A stretch of DNA of 64,000 nt from Streptomyces sp. NBC_01775 (GTDB lineage Bacteria; Actinomycetota; Actinomycetes; Streptomycetales; Streptomycetaceae): NCBI RefSeq assembly GCF_035917675.1, contig NZ_CP109104.1:868001-932000 (forward strand), read 5' to 3'. Numbering within the stretch: the first letter of the stretch is position 1; every line of letters starts with the position of its first letter. The position numbers were made by a program, and so were the translations under genes. This document shows positions 43,035 to 51,310 of this stretch, one piece after another. A model generated the notes under the pieces. It worked only from the letters and a program-made list of their open reading frames with translations. It was not told where the DNA came from and did not search any database.

Positions 43035-43043
43035 TCGAAGCTG

Positions 43044-43874
43044 ATGACCCGCACCGTGGACACAACACAGGAGTTGGCCGCGTTCCTGCGGACCCGACGC
43101 GAACGCCTGGACCCGCACGATTTCGGCCTGCCCTCGCGTCGGCAGGCCCGGCGGACCCCGGGATTGCGCCGCGAAGAGGTCGCCGAACTGGCCGGGGTCA
43201 GCATCGACTACATCGTGCGGCTGGAACAGGCCCGCGGGCTGCGGCCCTCAGCGGACGTGGTGGAGGCGCTGGCCCGGGCGCTGCGCCTGCCCCCCGACGA
43301 ACGCGCCTACCTCTTCGACCTCGCCCAGCAGCGCCACCGCAACGCCGACAAGCCCGCCACCGCTGCGGCGCCGCAGCTGGCCCGGCTGGTCGCCGACCTG
43401 TCGCCGCTGCCGGCCATGCTGATGAACCACCGCTACGACATCCTGGCCTGGAACAGCGAAATAGCGAAGCTGCTGATGGATTTCGACACCCTGCCGCCGT
43501 CGCAGCGCAATTCGATGTGGCTGTGCCTGATGTATCCGAAGATGCGTGACTTCTATGTCGACCGCGAACGCATCATGCGGGAGGGTATCGCCCACCTGCG
43601 CGCTGCGTGGGCCGCGCATCCGGAGGATCAGGCGTTGACCGACCTCATCGCCGAATTCACCACCGGTGACGAGGAATTCGCGCGACTGTGGGCCGAGCGG
43701 GACATCAAGGTCAAGGGCCGCGGGCGCAAGGTGATGCGGCATCCTGACGTCGGTGTGATCACAGTGCATTTCGAAACGCTTACGCCACTTCAAGACCCGG
43801 ACCAGCTGCTGGTGATCTACCGCGCTGCGGACGATGAGAGCCAGTCGGCATTGGACCGGTTGTGCGCACGGTGA
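43044..43874 (+). CDS. XRE family regulator with MmyB-like sensor domain
   Basis: This 276-residue protein is related to the regulator at 29.1 kb: helix-turn-helix in TPGLRREEVAELAGVSIDYI and VRLEQARGLRPSADVVEAL, then an MmyB-like domain (AMLMNHRYDILAWNSEIAKL, SQRNSMWLCLMYPKMRDFYV). It is divergent from the aldo/keto reductase and probably represses it. The ATG at 43044 is used; upstream GATCGAAG is a poor ribosome site. Confidence 0.9.
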   Translation: MTRTVDTTQELAAFLRTRRERLDPHDFGLPSRRQARRTPGLRREEVAELAGVSIDYIVRLEQARGLRPSADVVEALARALRLPPDERAYLFDLAQQRHRNADKPATAAAPQLARLVADLSPLPAMLMNHRYDILAWNSEIAKLLMDFDTLPPSQRNSMWLCLMYPKMRDFYVDRERIMREGIAHLRAAWAAHPEDQALTDLIAEFTTGDEEFARLWAERDIKVKGRGRKVMRHPDVGVITVHFETLTPLQDPDQLLVIYRAADDESQSALDRLCAR

Positions 43875-44216
43875 TGTCGAACCGTCCATTCGCGCACTGA
43901 GCCGAACCGTCGTTCTCGTATGGCCGAACCGTCATTCCGGCGTGTTTTCGGAATCCATCGGTGAGATCAGGGCCGAAAGCAATGCCGGGATGCCGGACCG
44001 GCCGCGCCGGGCAGCGATCACCCTGTCACCGAGGACCGCGGTACGGGCAGGATCACGCGTCGGCGACCCGGCTCGCGCCCGCCTCCCCGAGGGCATCGAC
44101 GTCGCCGTCGGCAACCTCGACGACGGCGGCCCCACGAGGCCGGCCACCGGGGCTGTCGGGGTGTGCGGGGTCTGTGCTGGACTTGGGGTCTCGCCTAGGC
44201 AAGGGAGAGCCCCGTC
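43875..44216. other. 342 bases without a recognised gene
   Basis: No frame with homology or ribosome site was found. It should contain the promoter of the enolase-superfamily gene; GGGAG at its end is that gene's ribosome site. Confidence 0.5.
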
Positions 44217-45428
44217 ATGCCGCAGTCACTGCCGGACGATCCGGAGACGGCGACCACGCCGTCCACGGCAACCGGCGCCGCGCGCACCGCCGGTGAGTCG
44301 ACGCTCGACCGGATCTCCTGGCTCCGGCTCTCCTCGGTCACCCTGCCGCTGACCAGCCCCATCAGTGACGCCAAGGTGTTCACCGGCCGCCAGAAGCCGA
44401 TGACGGAAGTGGCCTTCCTCTTCGTCGAACTGGCCACCGAGCAGGGCCATGAGGGTCTCGGCTTCAGCTACTCCAAGCGGGCCGGCGGGCCCGGCCTGTT
44501 CGCTCACGCCGGTGAGATCGCCGGGAACCTCCTGGGTGAGGACCCCAGCGACATCGGAAGGCTGTGGACCAAGCTGATGTGGGCCGGGGCCTCGGTGGGC
44601 CGCAGCGGGCTGGCCACCCAGGCGATAGCCGCCTTCGACGTGGCCCTGTGGGACCTGAAGGCCAAGCGCGCCGGGCTGCCCCTGGCCAAGCTCCTGGGCG
44701 CCCACCGCGACTCCGTCCGCTGCTACAACACCTCCGGCGGCTTCCTGCACACGCCCACAGGGCAGCTCCTCGACAACGCCACCGCCTGTCTGGCGGGCGG
44801 CATGGGCGGCGTCAAGATCAAGGTCGGGCACCCCGACGGCAAGTGGGACCTGCGGCGCGTCGCCGCTGTGCGCGAGCGCGTCGGCGACGACGTTCCTCTC
44901 ATGGTCGACGCCAACCAGCAGTGGGAGAGGCCGACCGCACAGCGCATGGGCCGGGCCCTGGAGGAGTTCGGCCTGGTGTGGATCGAGGAACCCCTGGACG
45001 CCTACGACACGCAGGGGCACGCCGCGCTCGCGGCGTCCCTCGACACTCCCGTCGCCACCGGTGAGATGCTGGCCGGCGTCGCCGAGCACTACGAGCTGAT
45101 CCGCCACCACGCGGCCGACGTCATCCAGCCCGACGCGCCCCGCATCGGGGGGATCAGCCAGTTCCTCAAGCTCAGCGCGCTCGCCGAGCACCACCATCTC
45201 CAGCTCGCCCCGCACTTCGCCATGGAGATCCACCTCCACCTGGCCGCCGCCTATCCGATCGAGCCCTGGGTGGAGCACTTCGACTGGCTGGAGCCGCTGT
45301 TCAACGAGCGCACGCACATCGAGGACGGCCGGATGCACGTGTCCGCGCGCCCCGGCCTGGGCGTCACCCTGAGCGAGCAGGCTCGCGCCTGGACGACCGC
45401 GGACCACGAAGTGGGCACCCGCCCCTGA
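44217..45428 (+). CDS. Enolase-superfamily sugar-acid dehydratase (L-talarate/galactarate type)
   Basis: This 403-residue member of the mandelate racemase group has the Lys-x-Lys base (VKIKVG), metal ligands Asp, Glu, Glu in PLMVDANQQW, VWIEEPLDAYD and PVATGEML, and the His base in LQLAPHFAMEIHLHLAAAYP. The last motif and the C-terminus (WLEPLFNERTHIEDGRMHV) are those of L-talarate/galactarate dehydratases. It would dehydrate a hexarate to a 2-keto-3-deoxy acid. It stands alone; the next gene is convergent. Substrate is inferred from motif likeness. Confidence 0.85.
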   Translation: MPQSLPDDPETATTPSTATGAARTAGESTLDRISWLRLSSVTLPLTSPISDAKVFTGRQKPMTEVAFLFVELATEQGHEGLGFSYSKRAGGPGLFAHAGEIAGNLLGEDPSDIGRLWTKLMWAGASVGRSGLATQAIAAFDVALWDLKAKRAGLPLAKLLGAHRDSVRCYNTSGGFLHTPTGQLLDNATACLAGGMGGVKIKVGHPDGKWDLRRVAAVRERVGDDVPLMVDANQQWERPTAQRMGRALEEFGLVWIEEPLDAYDTQGHAALAASLDTPVATGEMLAGVAEHYELIRHHAADVIQPDAPRIGGISQFLKLSALAEHHHLQLAPHFAMEIHLHLAAAYPIEPWVEHFDWLEPLFNERTHIEDGRMHVSARPGLGVTLSEQARAWTTADHEVGTRP

Positions 45429-45452
45429 CGCACCCGCTCCTGAAAGGGAAGG

Positions 45453-45956
45453 TCACGGCTGCGCCGTGCGGGACTCCCGGGTGGCGGTGTACTCCGAAAG
45501 CAGGGGCTCAAGACGGCTCACCATGAACTGGTAGTACTCACGCATCTCGTTCAGCCGGTCCCGCTGCATCGCCGACATCCCGGCGCCTTGTTCCCGCGCG
45601 CGTTCGGCGAGCTCGCGCAATCGCGTCGTCGATGTGACGACGTGTTGCAGGCACCCGGCCCACGCGTCGTTCCGCCAGCGGTAGACGTAGTGGCGCTGCC
45701 CCGCTTCCTTGTAGCGCTCCACGGTGCCGTTGGCGATGAGCAGCCGGGTCATCTCCGAGGCCGACCCCTTGCTCGCGTCGAGGGCGTCTTGGAGTTGGGC
45801 CAGGGTCATCGGCTCCTCGCTCAGCATCAACAGGCCGGCTGCCCGGCCGGCCATCCGTGGCCAGCCCATCGCCCGGCCGACGTGCAGGCCGAACTCCTCG
45901 ACAAGCGCATCGTGGGCGTCGACGCTCTCGGCCGCCTGGGACACGGGGGCCTCCAA
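45453..45956 (-). CDS. GbsR/MarR-type transcriptional regulator
   Basis: This 167-residue winged-helix protein reads EFGLHVGRAMGWPRMAGRAA, GLLMLSEEPMTLAQLQDALD and ASKGSASEMTRLLIANGTVE, matching GbsR-like repressors, which in Bacillus sense choline and control glycine betaine synthesis. It is divergent from a GMC oxidoreductase/aldehyde dehydrogenase operon, the same enzyme pair type. A perfect 18-base palindrome lies just upstream of its start. Confidence 0.87.
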   Translation of the reverse strand: MEAPVSQAAESVDAHDALVEEFGLHVGRAMGWPRMAGRAAGLLMLSEEPMTLAQLQDALDASKGSASEMTRLLIANGTVERYKEAGQRHYVYRWRNDAWAGCLQHVVTSTTRLRELAERAREQGAGMSAMQRDRLNEMREYYQFMVSRLEPLLSEYTATRESRTAQP

Positions 45957-45976
45957 AGAGTCAAGGAAAATTGAAC

Positions 45977-45994
45977 GTTCAGTCTTGACTGAAC
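45977..45994. promoter_or_regulatory. Perfect 18-bp palindrome, probable GbsR-type operator
   Basis: GTTCAGTC-TT-GACTGAAC, 21 bases before the regulator ATG and 86 before the GMC gene. Perfect symmetry and position in a divergent promoter make it the best operator candidate. Confidence 0.75.
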
Positions 45995-46079
45995 TAACGC
46001 TGGGGCGGAGAGTACCAGCTCACAGCCTTCGGCCAGCACCGAGGCCCGCGTCTGATCACCCTATGGCGGGAGAAAAGAA

Positions 46080-47642
46080 ATGACGAGCGTCGGTTGGGAC
46101 GTCATCGTGGTGGGGGCGGGATCCGCCGGCGCCGCGCTCGCGGTCCGCTCCGCAGAGCAGGGGAAGCGGGTCCTGCTGCTGGACGCGGGCCCCGACTACC
46201 GGTCGGCGCAGATGCATGAGGCATGGCGCTCGCCGAACCCGGCGGTCGCGCTGATGGACCCGGCGGCGGCGGAGGGCCTGCTCTGGACGGGGCTGAACTC
46301 CTCGCGCACCGACAAGCAGCGGCAGGCGCCCTACTGGCGGGGCCGGGGTGCCGGTGGCAGCTCGTCGGTCAACGGGCAGATCGCCATCAGGCCCCCGATG
46401 GCGGACTTCGAGGGCTGGTCGGGGCAAGGGTGTTCGGGGTGGTCCGCGCAGGATGTACTGCCGTACTTCGCCAAGCTGGAGGACGACGAGCAGTTCGGTG
46501 ACGAGCCGTACCACGGCCGTGGGGGGCCGACGCCGATCCACCGGATGCCGCAGGAGGAGTGGGGCGGGGTCGACACAGCGCTGGCCCGGTCCGCTCTCGC
46601 CGCGGGGTTCGGCTGGGCTCCGGACGTCAACGCCCCGGACGCCACCGGAGTCTCGCCCTATCCGATCAACTCGCGTGACGGACGGCGGGTGTCGGTCAAC
46701 GACGCGTACCTGGAGCCCGCTCGGGACCTGAACCCCCTCACCGTCCGGGGAGACGCCCTGGTCGACCGGGTGCTGTTCGAAGGGAACAGGGCAGTCGGGG
46801 TCCAGCTGGTGTCCGGCGGGCGGGTGGTGACCGAGCACGCCGACACGGTCGTCCTCAGCGCCGGCGTCATCCACTCCCCCGCGATTCTTCTGCGCTCGGG
46901 CGTCGGCCCGGCGGAGCACCTGCGCACGCTCGGCATCGACGTGCGCCACGAACTTCCGGTGGGCCTCGGGATGCAGGACCATCCGATGGCGCTGGTGTCG
47001 ATCCCCCTGACGGACGCGGCAGCCGTCAAGTCGCCGCACGACCGGCACACCAACGTCTGTGTCCGGTGGACCAGCGGCCCCGGCGCCCCGCAGAACGACG
47101 TGATGTTCGTGTCGCTCAACCAGAACGTGCTGGCGATGGCCACCGCCTCCACCAGCACCGGTTCAGGCGCTTTCGGGGTCTGGCTGAACCAGAACCACTC
47201 CCGGGGCGTGCTGCGGCTGACCTCGACGGACCCCGAGGACCAGCCGCTGGTGCGGCAGCGGATGCTGTCCGACGAGCGGGATCTCGCCCTCCTGCGCCAC
47301 GGCGTACGCACGCTGGTCGGTCTGGCGCTCCGGCCCGAGGCGGCGGCCATCACGGAAGGCTCCGTCGAGAAGGAGAACGAGGCCCTGTTCGCCGTCCTGG
47401 ACAGCGACAGCCGACTCGACGGCCATCTGCTGGACACGGTCGTGGACGCGCAGCACGGCACCAGCACCTGCCGGATGGGCGCTGCCGACGACCCCGGCGC
47501 GGTCGTGGACAGCGAGTGCCGCGTCCTCGGCGTCGAGGGCCTGCGCGTGGTCGACGCCTCGGTGTTCCCCTCCGTGCCGCGCGCCAACACCAACCTCGCC
47601 ACGATCATGGCGGGGGAGCTCATGGCCGACCGGATCGCCTGA
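46080..47642 (+). CDS. GMC-family oxidoreductase (choline dehydrogenase-like)
   Basis: This 520-residue FAD enzyme oxidises an alcohol to an aldehyde. The N-terminus WDVIVVGAGSAGAALAVRSA binds FAD; GRGAGGSSSVNGQIAIRPP and the second GMC signature (LSAGVIHSPAILLRSGVGP) follow. The catalytic His lies in HGTSTCRMG and the Asn in VPRANTNLATIMAGEL. The ATG at 46080 follows GGGAGAAAAG. Together with the adjacent aldehyde dehydrogenase it would give a two-step alcohol-to-acid oxidation, as in choline to betaine. The exact amino alcohol is unproven. Confidence 0.92.
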   Translation: MTSVGWDVIVVGAGSAGAALAVRSAEQGKRVLLLDAGPDYRSAQMHEAWRSPNPAVALMDPAAAEGLLWTGLNSSRTDKQRQAPYWRGRGAGGSSSVNGQIAIRPPMADFEGWSGQGCSGWSAQDVLPYFAKLEDDEQFGDEPYHGRGGPTPIHRMPQEEWGGVDTALARSALAAGFGWAPDVNAPDATGVSPYPINSRDGRRVSVNDAYLEPARDLNPLTVRGDALVDRVLFEGNRAVGVQLVSGGRVVTEHADTVVLSAGVIHSPAILLRSGVGPAEHLRTLGIDVRHELPVGLGMQDHPMALVSIPLTDAAAVKSPHDRHTNVCVRWTSGPGAPQNDVMFVSLNQNVLAMATASTSTGSGAFGVWLNQNHSRGVLRLTSTDPEDQPLVRQRMLSDERDLALLRHGVRTLVGLALRPEAAAITEGSVEKENEALFAVLDSDSRLDGHLLDTVVDAQHGTSTCRMGAADDPGAVVDSECRVLGVEGLRVVDASVFPSVPRANTNLATIMAGELMADRIA

Positions 47643-47687
47643 TACAGCCGCGTCCGCCCGTTCCCCGTACCGAAGGAGACCCTCCCG

Positions 47688-49112
47688 GTGAAGACCTTGC
47701 AGAATCTGATCGGCGGCAGTTGGGAGGACTCCCTGGGTGACGCGCTGCTCGATGTCGTCAACCCCGCGACCGAGGATGTCATCGCCCACATCCCCGGCGG
47801 CTCACCGGAAGACATCGGGCGAGCGGTGGCCGCGGCCGAACGGGCCCAGCCCGCATGGGCGGCCCTGCCGGTGGCCGAACGCGTCGCCCGCATCTCGGCC
47901 TGGGCCGACACGGTGGCCGGGCACGCGGAGGAGCTGGCCGAACTGGAGTGCCGGGAGATGGGCAAGCCGGTCGGCGTCGGCCGCACCTTCATCGAGGGAG
48001 CGGTCGCCGGTCTCAAGGCGTCGGCCGCCCAGGCACTGTCGTACAGCTTCGAGGAGACGGTCGACCACCCCGACGGCAGCTCGACACGGCTGCTTCGCCA
48101 TCCCCTGGGGGCCGCCGCGGTGATCACGCCGTGGAATTTTCCGGTCACCATGGTTCTCGGCGCGCTGGGCCCGCTGCTGGCAGCCGGCAACACCGTCGTC
48201 GTCAAGCCCTCGGAGCGGTCGCCGCTGTCGGCCGTACGGCTCTTCGAACTGCTGGACCTGCCGCCCGGCGTGGTGAATCTGGTTCTTGGCGACGCACGTG
48301 CCGGAGCACCGCTGGCCGAGCACGAGCGGATCCAGCTCGTGCACTTCACCGGGTCCGTCGAGGCGGGCCGGCAGGTCGGCGCGCGCACCGGCGACATGCT
48401 GCGCCGCGCGGTCCTCGAACTCGGCGGCAAGGACCCCGTCGTCATCGACTCGGGGGTCGACCCCGTCTCGACGGCGGCGGCCGTCGCGTTCGGCGCCTTC
48501 ATCAACACCGGTCAGATCTGCACGTCCATGGAACGCGTCTACGTGCACCAGGACGTCGCCGACGAGTTCGTCGCCGCCCTGGTGGAGGAGGCGGAGGCCT
48601 ACGCCTTCGGCGACGGTCACGACGAAGGCGTCATGATGGGGCCGCTGGTCGACGAGCGTCAGCGCGGCATCGTCCGGCGCCACGTCGCGGACGCCGTCGA
48701 GCGCGGTGCGACGATCCGCGCGGGAGGAGCCGAGCCGGACGGCAAGGGCTTCTTCTACCCGGCCACGGTGCTCACCGGTGTGGACGAGTCGATGCTGGTG
48801 ATGAGCGAGGAGACCTTCGGTCCGCTCGCGCCGGTCGTGGTCGTCTCCTCCTTCGAGGAAGGCCTGGAGCGCGCTTCCCGGTCCCGCTTCGGGCTCGGCG
48901 CGACGGTCTACACGGACGACCCCGCTCACATGGCCGCCGCCGCCCGGATTCCCGCGGGCGTCGTCTGGATCAACCAGTGGCAAGGCGGTGGCCCCGAGCG
49001 CCTGTACGAACCGGCCGGTGACAGCGGGCTGGGCGCCACGGGATCGACCGCGGCCTATGACGCGGCCACCCGCCCGGCCTCCGTCCACCTCGCCGCGCGG
49101 AGCGCCTCGTGA
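47688..49112 (+). CDS. Aldehyde dehydrogenase (betaine-aldehyde type)
   Basis: This 474-residue NAD-dependent aldehyde dehydrogenase has all active-site parts: Asn150 in ITPWNFPVT, Glu244 in LELGGKDPV and Cys278 in FINTGQICTSMERVYV. It is 45 bases after the GMC gene and its stop overlaps the next start (GTGA). The ATG/GTG at 47688 has GAAGGAG upstream. Context suggests it oxidises the aldehyde made by the GMC enzyme. Confidence 0.92.
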   Translation: MKTLQNLIGGSWEDSLGDALLDVVNPATEDVIAHIPGGSPEDIGRAVAAAERAQPAWAALPVAERVARISAWADTVAGHAEELAELECREMGKPVGVGRTFIEGAVAGLKASAAQALSYSFEETVDHPDGSSTRLLRHPLGAAAVITPWNFPVTMVLGALGPLLAAGNTVVVKPSERSPLSAVRLFELLDLPPGVVNLVLGDARAGAPLAEHERIQLVHFTGSVEAGRQVGARTGDMLRRAVLELGGKDPVVIDSGVDPVSTAAAVAFGAFINTGQICTSMERVYVHQDVADEFVAALVEEAEAYAFGDGHDEGVMMGPLVDERQRGIVRRHVADAVERGATIRAGGAEPDGKGFFYPATVLTGVDESMLVMSEETFGPLAPVVVVSSFEEGLERASRSRFGLGATVYTDDPAHMAAAARIPAGVVWINQWQGGGPERLYEPAGDSGLGATGSTAAYDAATRPASVHLAARSAS

Positions 49113-50263
49113 GCGCCGCGCCGAGGGACCCCAAGAGCGTGATCGAGCGGCGGATCCGGGCCGCGGAGGCCGGCCTGGTCGGCCTGTCGCACCGTGTCCA
49201 CGCCCACCCGGAGTTGGCGTTCGAGGAGGTCCGGGCCAGTGCCTGGGTCGCCGAGGAGCTGAGCGAGGCCGGGTTCGACGTCGAACACGGCTGCTACGGG
49301 CTGCCCACCGCGGTACGCGCCAGCGTGGGCTCGGGGCCGCTGCACATCGCCGTCTGCGCGGAGTACGACGCCCTGCCGGGGATCGGCCACGCCTGCGGGC
49401 ACAACGTCATCGCCGCCGCCGCGGTGGGCGCCGGGCTGGGACTCGCCGGGCTCGCCGACGACCTCGGGCTCACGGTCACGGTGCTCGGGACACCGGCCGA
49501 GGAGGGCGGCGGCGGCAAGGCCTTGATGCTCGGACGCGGAGCGTTCGACGGGCTGGACGCCGCCATGATGGTGCACCCCGCCGCCGTCGAGATGACGGCC
49601 ATGCCCGGCTCGGCGGTCTCCATGTTCGACGTGTCCTACCGCGGCACACCAGCGCACGCGGGCGCCTACCCCGAGCAGGGGGTCAACGCCGCCGATGCCA
49701 TGACCGTCGCCCAGGTGGCCATCGGCCTGATGCGCCAGCAGACCACGGGCACGGACCGCGTCCAGGGCATCGTCACCGAAGCCGGCAGCGCGGCGAACGT
49801 CATCCCGGACGCCAGCCGTGGCCGGTGGATCGTCCGTACGGACGCCCTGGAGGCGCTCGCACCCCTCACGGCGCGCGTACGGCGCTGCTTCGAGGCCGGG
49901 GCGCTGGCCACCGGATGCGAGCTGTCGATCACCCCGGCCGGCCCCGACTACGCCGACCTGCGCCCGGACCCCGGGCTCCTGGCCCTGTACCGGGCCAACG
50001 CCGAGGCACTGGGCCGCACCTTCCCGGACCTGCCCGGCGGCGCGGCCGTCGGAGCCGCCACCGACATGGGCAACGTCTCCCACGTCGTGCCGGCCATCCA
50101 TCCCATGCTCGGCCTCGACTGCGCACCCGCGGTCAACCACCAGCCCGAGTTCACCGCCGCATGCGTCACACCGGCCGCCGACCGGGCCGTCACCGACGGC
50201 GCCCTCGCCATGGCCTGGACCGCCGCCGACCTCGCCGCGCGCACAGAGCCCGCGCACGCATAG
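49109..50263 (+). CDS. M20-family amidohydrolase
   Basis: This 384-residue metallohydrolase belongs to the M20D/amidohydrolase group: LSHRVHAHPELAFEEVRASA, CAEYDALPGIGHACGHNVIA (metal Asp and His), PAEEGGGGKALML (Glu pair), and the late VNHQPEFTAACVTPAAD. It would split an N-acyl or peptide bond. Translational coupling to the aldehyde dehydrogenase suggests that the pathway begins or ends with a conjugated amino compound. Confidence 0.9.
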   Translation: MSAAPRDPKSVIERRIRAAEAGLVGLSHRVHAHPELAFEEVRASAWVAEELSEAGFDVEHGCYGLPTAVRASVGSGPLHIAVCAEYDALPGIGHACGHNVIAAAAVGAGLGLAGLADDLGLTVTVLGTPAEEGGGGKALMLGRGAFDGLDAAMMVHPAAVEMTAMPGSAVSMFDVSYRGTPAHAGAYPEQGVNAADAMTVAQVAIGLMRQQTTGTDRVQGIVTEAGSAANVIPDASRGRWIVRTDALEALAPLTARVRRCFEAGALATGCELSITPAGPDYADLRPDPGLLALYRANAEALGRTFPDLPGGAAVGAATDMGNVSHVVPAIHPMLGLDCAPAVNHQPEFTAACVTPAADRAVTDGALAMAWTAADLAARTEPAHA

Positions 50264-50344
50264 GGTCCGCGCACGCGGGGAGTCCGCGCCGCACGCGGGG
50301 AGTCCGCCTCGTGGGCATGGATCCGCGCGGGCAGCGGGACGCAC

Positions 50345-51310
50345 TCAGGAGCCGGGTACGGGAGAACGGGCCACGCGGAAGCCGAGGTTGCCCGTGGTGC
50401 TGTCCGGGGTGTTGGCGGTGCGCGCGGCGACGCGGTAGCGGTTGCAGTAGGAGTCGTGGCACAGGTACGAGCCGCCGCGCATCGCCCGCAGTCCGGGCTC
50501 CTTCGGGTGCCAGGTGCCGGCCGTCCACTCCCACACGTTGCCCGAGACGTTGTAGAGGCCGAAGCCGTTGGGCGGGTAGGCGTGCACCGGCGCTGTGCCG
50601 GTGTAGCCGTCCTCGGCGGTGTTCTTGGCCGGGAATGCGCCCTGCCAGATGTTGCAGCGGTGCTCGCCGCCGGGGGTGAGGTCGTCGCCCCACGGGTAGC
50701 GGGCCTGGTCGAGTCCGCCGCGCGCCGCGTACTCCCACTCCTCCTCGGTCGGCAGGCGCCCGCCGTCCCAGGCACAGAAGGCACGGGCGTCCTCCCAGCT
50801 GACATGGGTGACGGGGTGGTCCCAGCGACCGTCCAGGCAGCTGCCGGGCCCTTCCGGCGCGTCCCAGCGGGCCCCCTCCACGCCGCACCACCACGGTGTG
50901 GCGTCCGGGCGCGGTGAGACCTTGCGCAGCCGCCCGGGAAGGAACTTGGCGAAGACGTAGCTCCAGCCGAAGCGTTCGGCGTCGGTGCGGTGGCCGGTCG
51001 CCTCGACGAAGGCGGCGAAGCGCGCGCCGGTCACGGCGTGGGCGTCCATGACGAACGGGTCCACGGTGACCTCGCGCATGGGTCCTTCGGCGTCACCGGG
51101 GTTCACGTCGCGGTCCTCGCTGCCCATCCGGAACGTGCCGCCGGGCAGTTCGGCCGCGGTCCGGTACGCCTCGGCCGCGCCTGCCGGTGCGCGGGACACG
51201 GCCGCCTCCGAAGCCGCGGCTTCGGCTCCGGCTCCGGCTTCGGCTTCGTCCGGACGGCGGGCGGGGGCGCAGCAGGAGCGGGCCCCGGCCCCGGGGCCCG
51301 CCCGGCTCAC
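50345..51310 (-). CDS. Formylglycine-generating enzyme (sulfatase-modifying factor)
   Basis: This enzyme oxidises the active-site Cys of type I sulfatases to formylglycine. In the 321-residue protein, an Ala/Glu-rich leader of about 45 residues precedes the FGE core (LPGGTFRMGSEDRDVNPGDA, DHPVTHVSWEDARAFCAWDG, GRLPTEEEWEYAARGG, FGLYNVSGNVWEWTAG). The two copper-binding catalytic cysteines are present in RGGSYLCHDSYCNRYR (about residues 284 and 289), so it should be an active FGE rather than a relative of unknown role. Its GTG overlaps the sulfatase stop (GTGA). Confidence 0.93.
   Translation of the reverse strand: MSRAGPGAGARSCCAPARRPDEAEAGAGAEAAASEAAVSRAPAGAAEAYRTAAELPGGTFRMGSEDRDVNPGDAEGPMREVTVDPFVMDAHAVTGARFAAFVEATGHRTDAERFGWSYVFAKFLPGRLRKVSPRPDATPWWCGVEGARWDAPEGPGSCLDGRWDHPVTHVSWEDARAFCAWDGGRLPTEEEWEYAARGGLDQARYPWGDDLTPGGEHRCNIWQGAFPAKNTAEDGYTGTAPVHAYPPNGFGLYNVSGNVWEWTAGTWHPKEPGLRAMRGGSYLCHDSYCNRYRVAARTANTPDSTTGNLGFRVARSPVPGS

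Noticed and set aside
46658..48508. 616-codon minus-strand frame over the GMC and aldehyde dehydrogenase genes
   Set aside because: It spans two clearly homologous plus-strand genes and has Ser/Arg/Thr-rich shadow composition with no motif.
47688..49112. This aldehyde dehydrogenase as the missing last enzyme of hydroxyproline degradation
   Set aside because: It is in a GbsR-linked operon 27 kb away with no TGTTCG-N7-GAAC site, and resembles betaine-aldehyde type enzymes.
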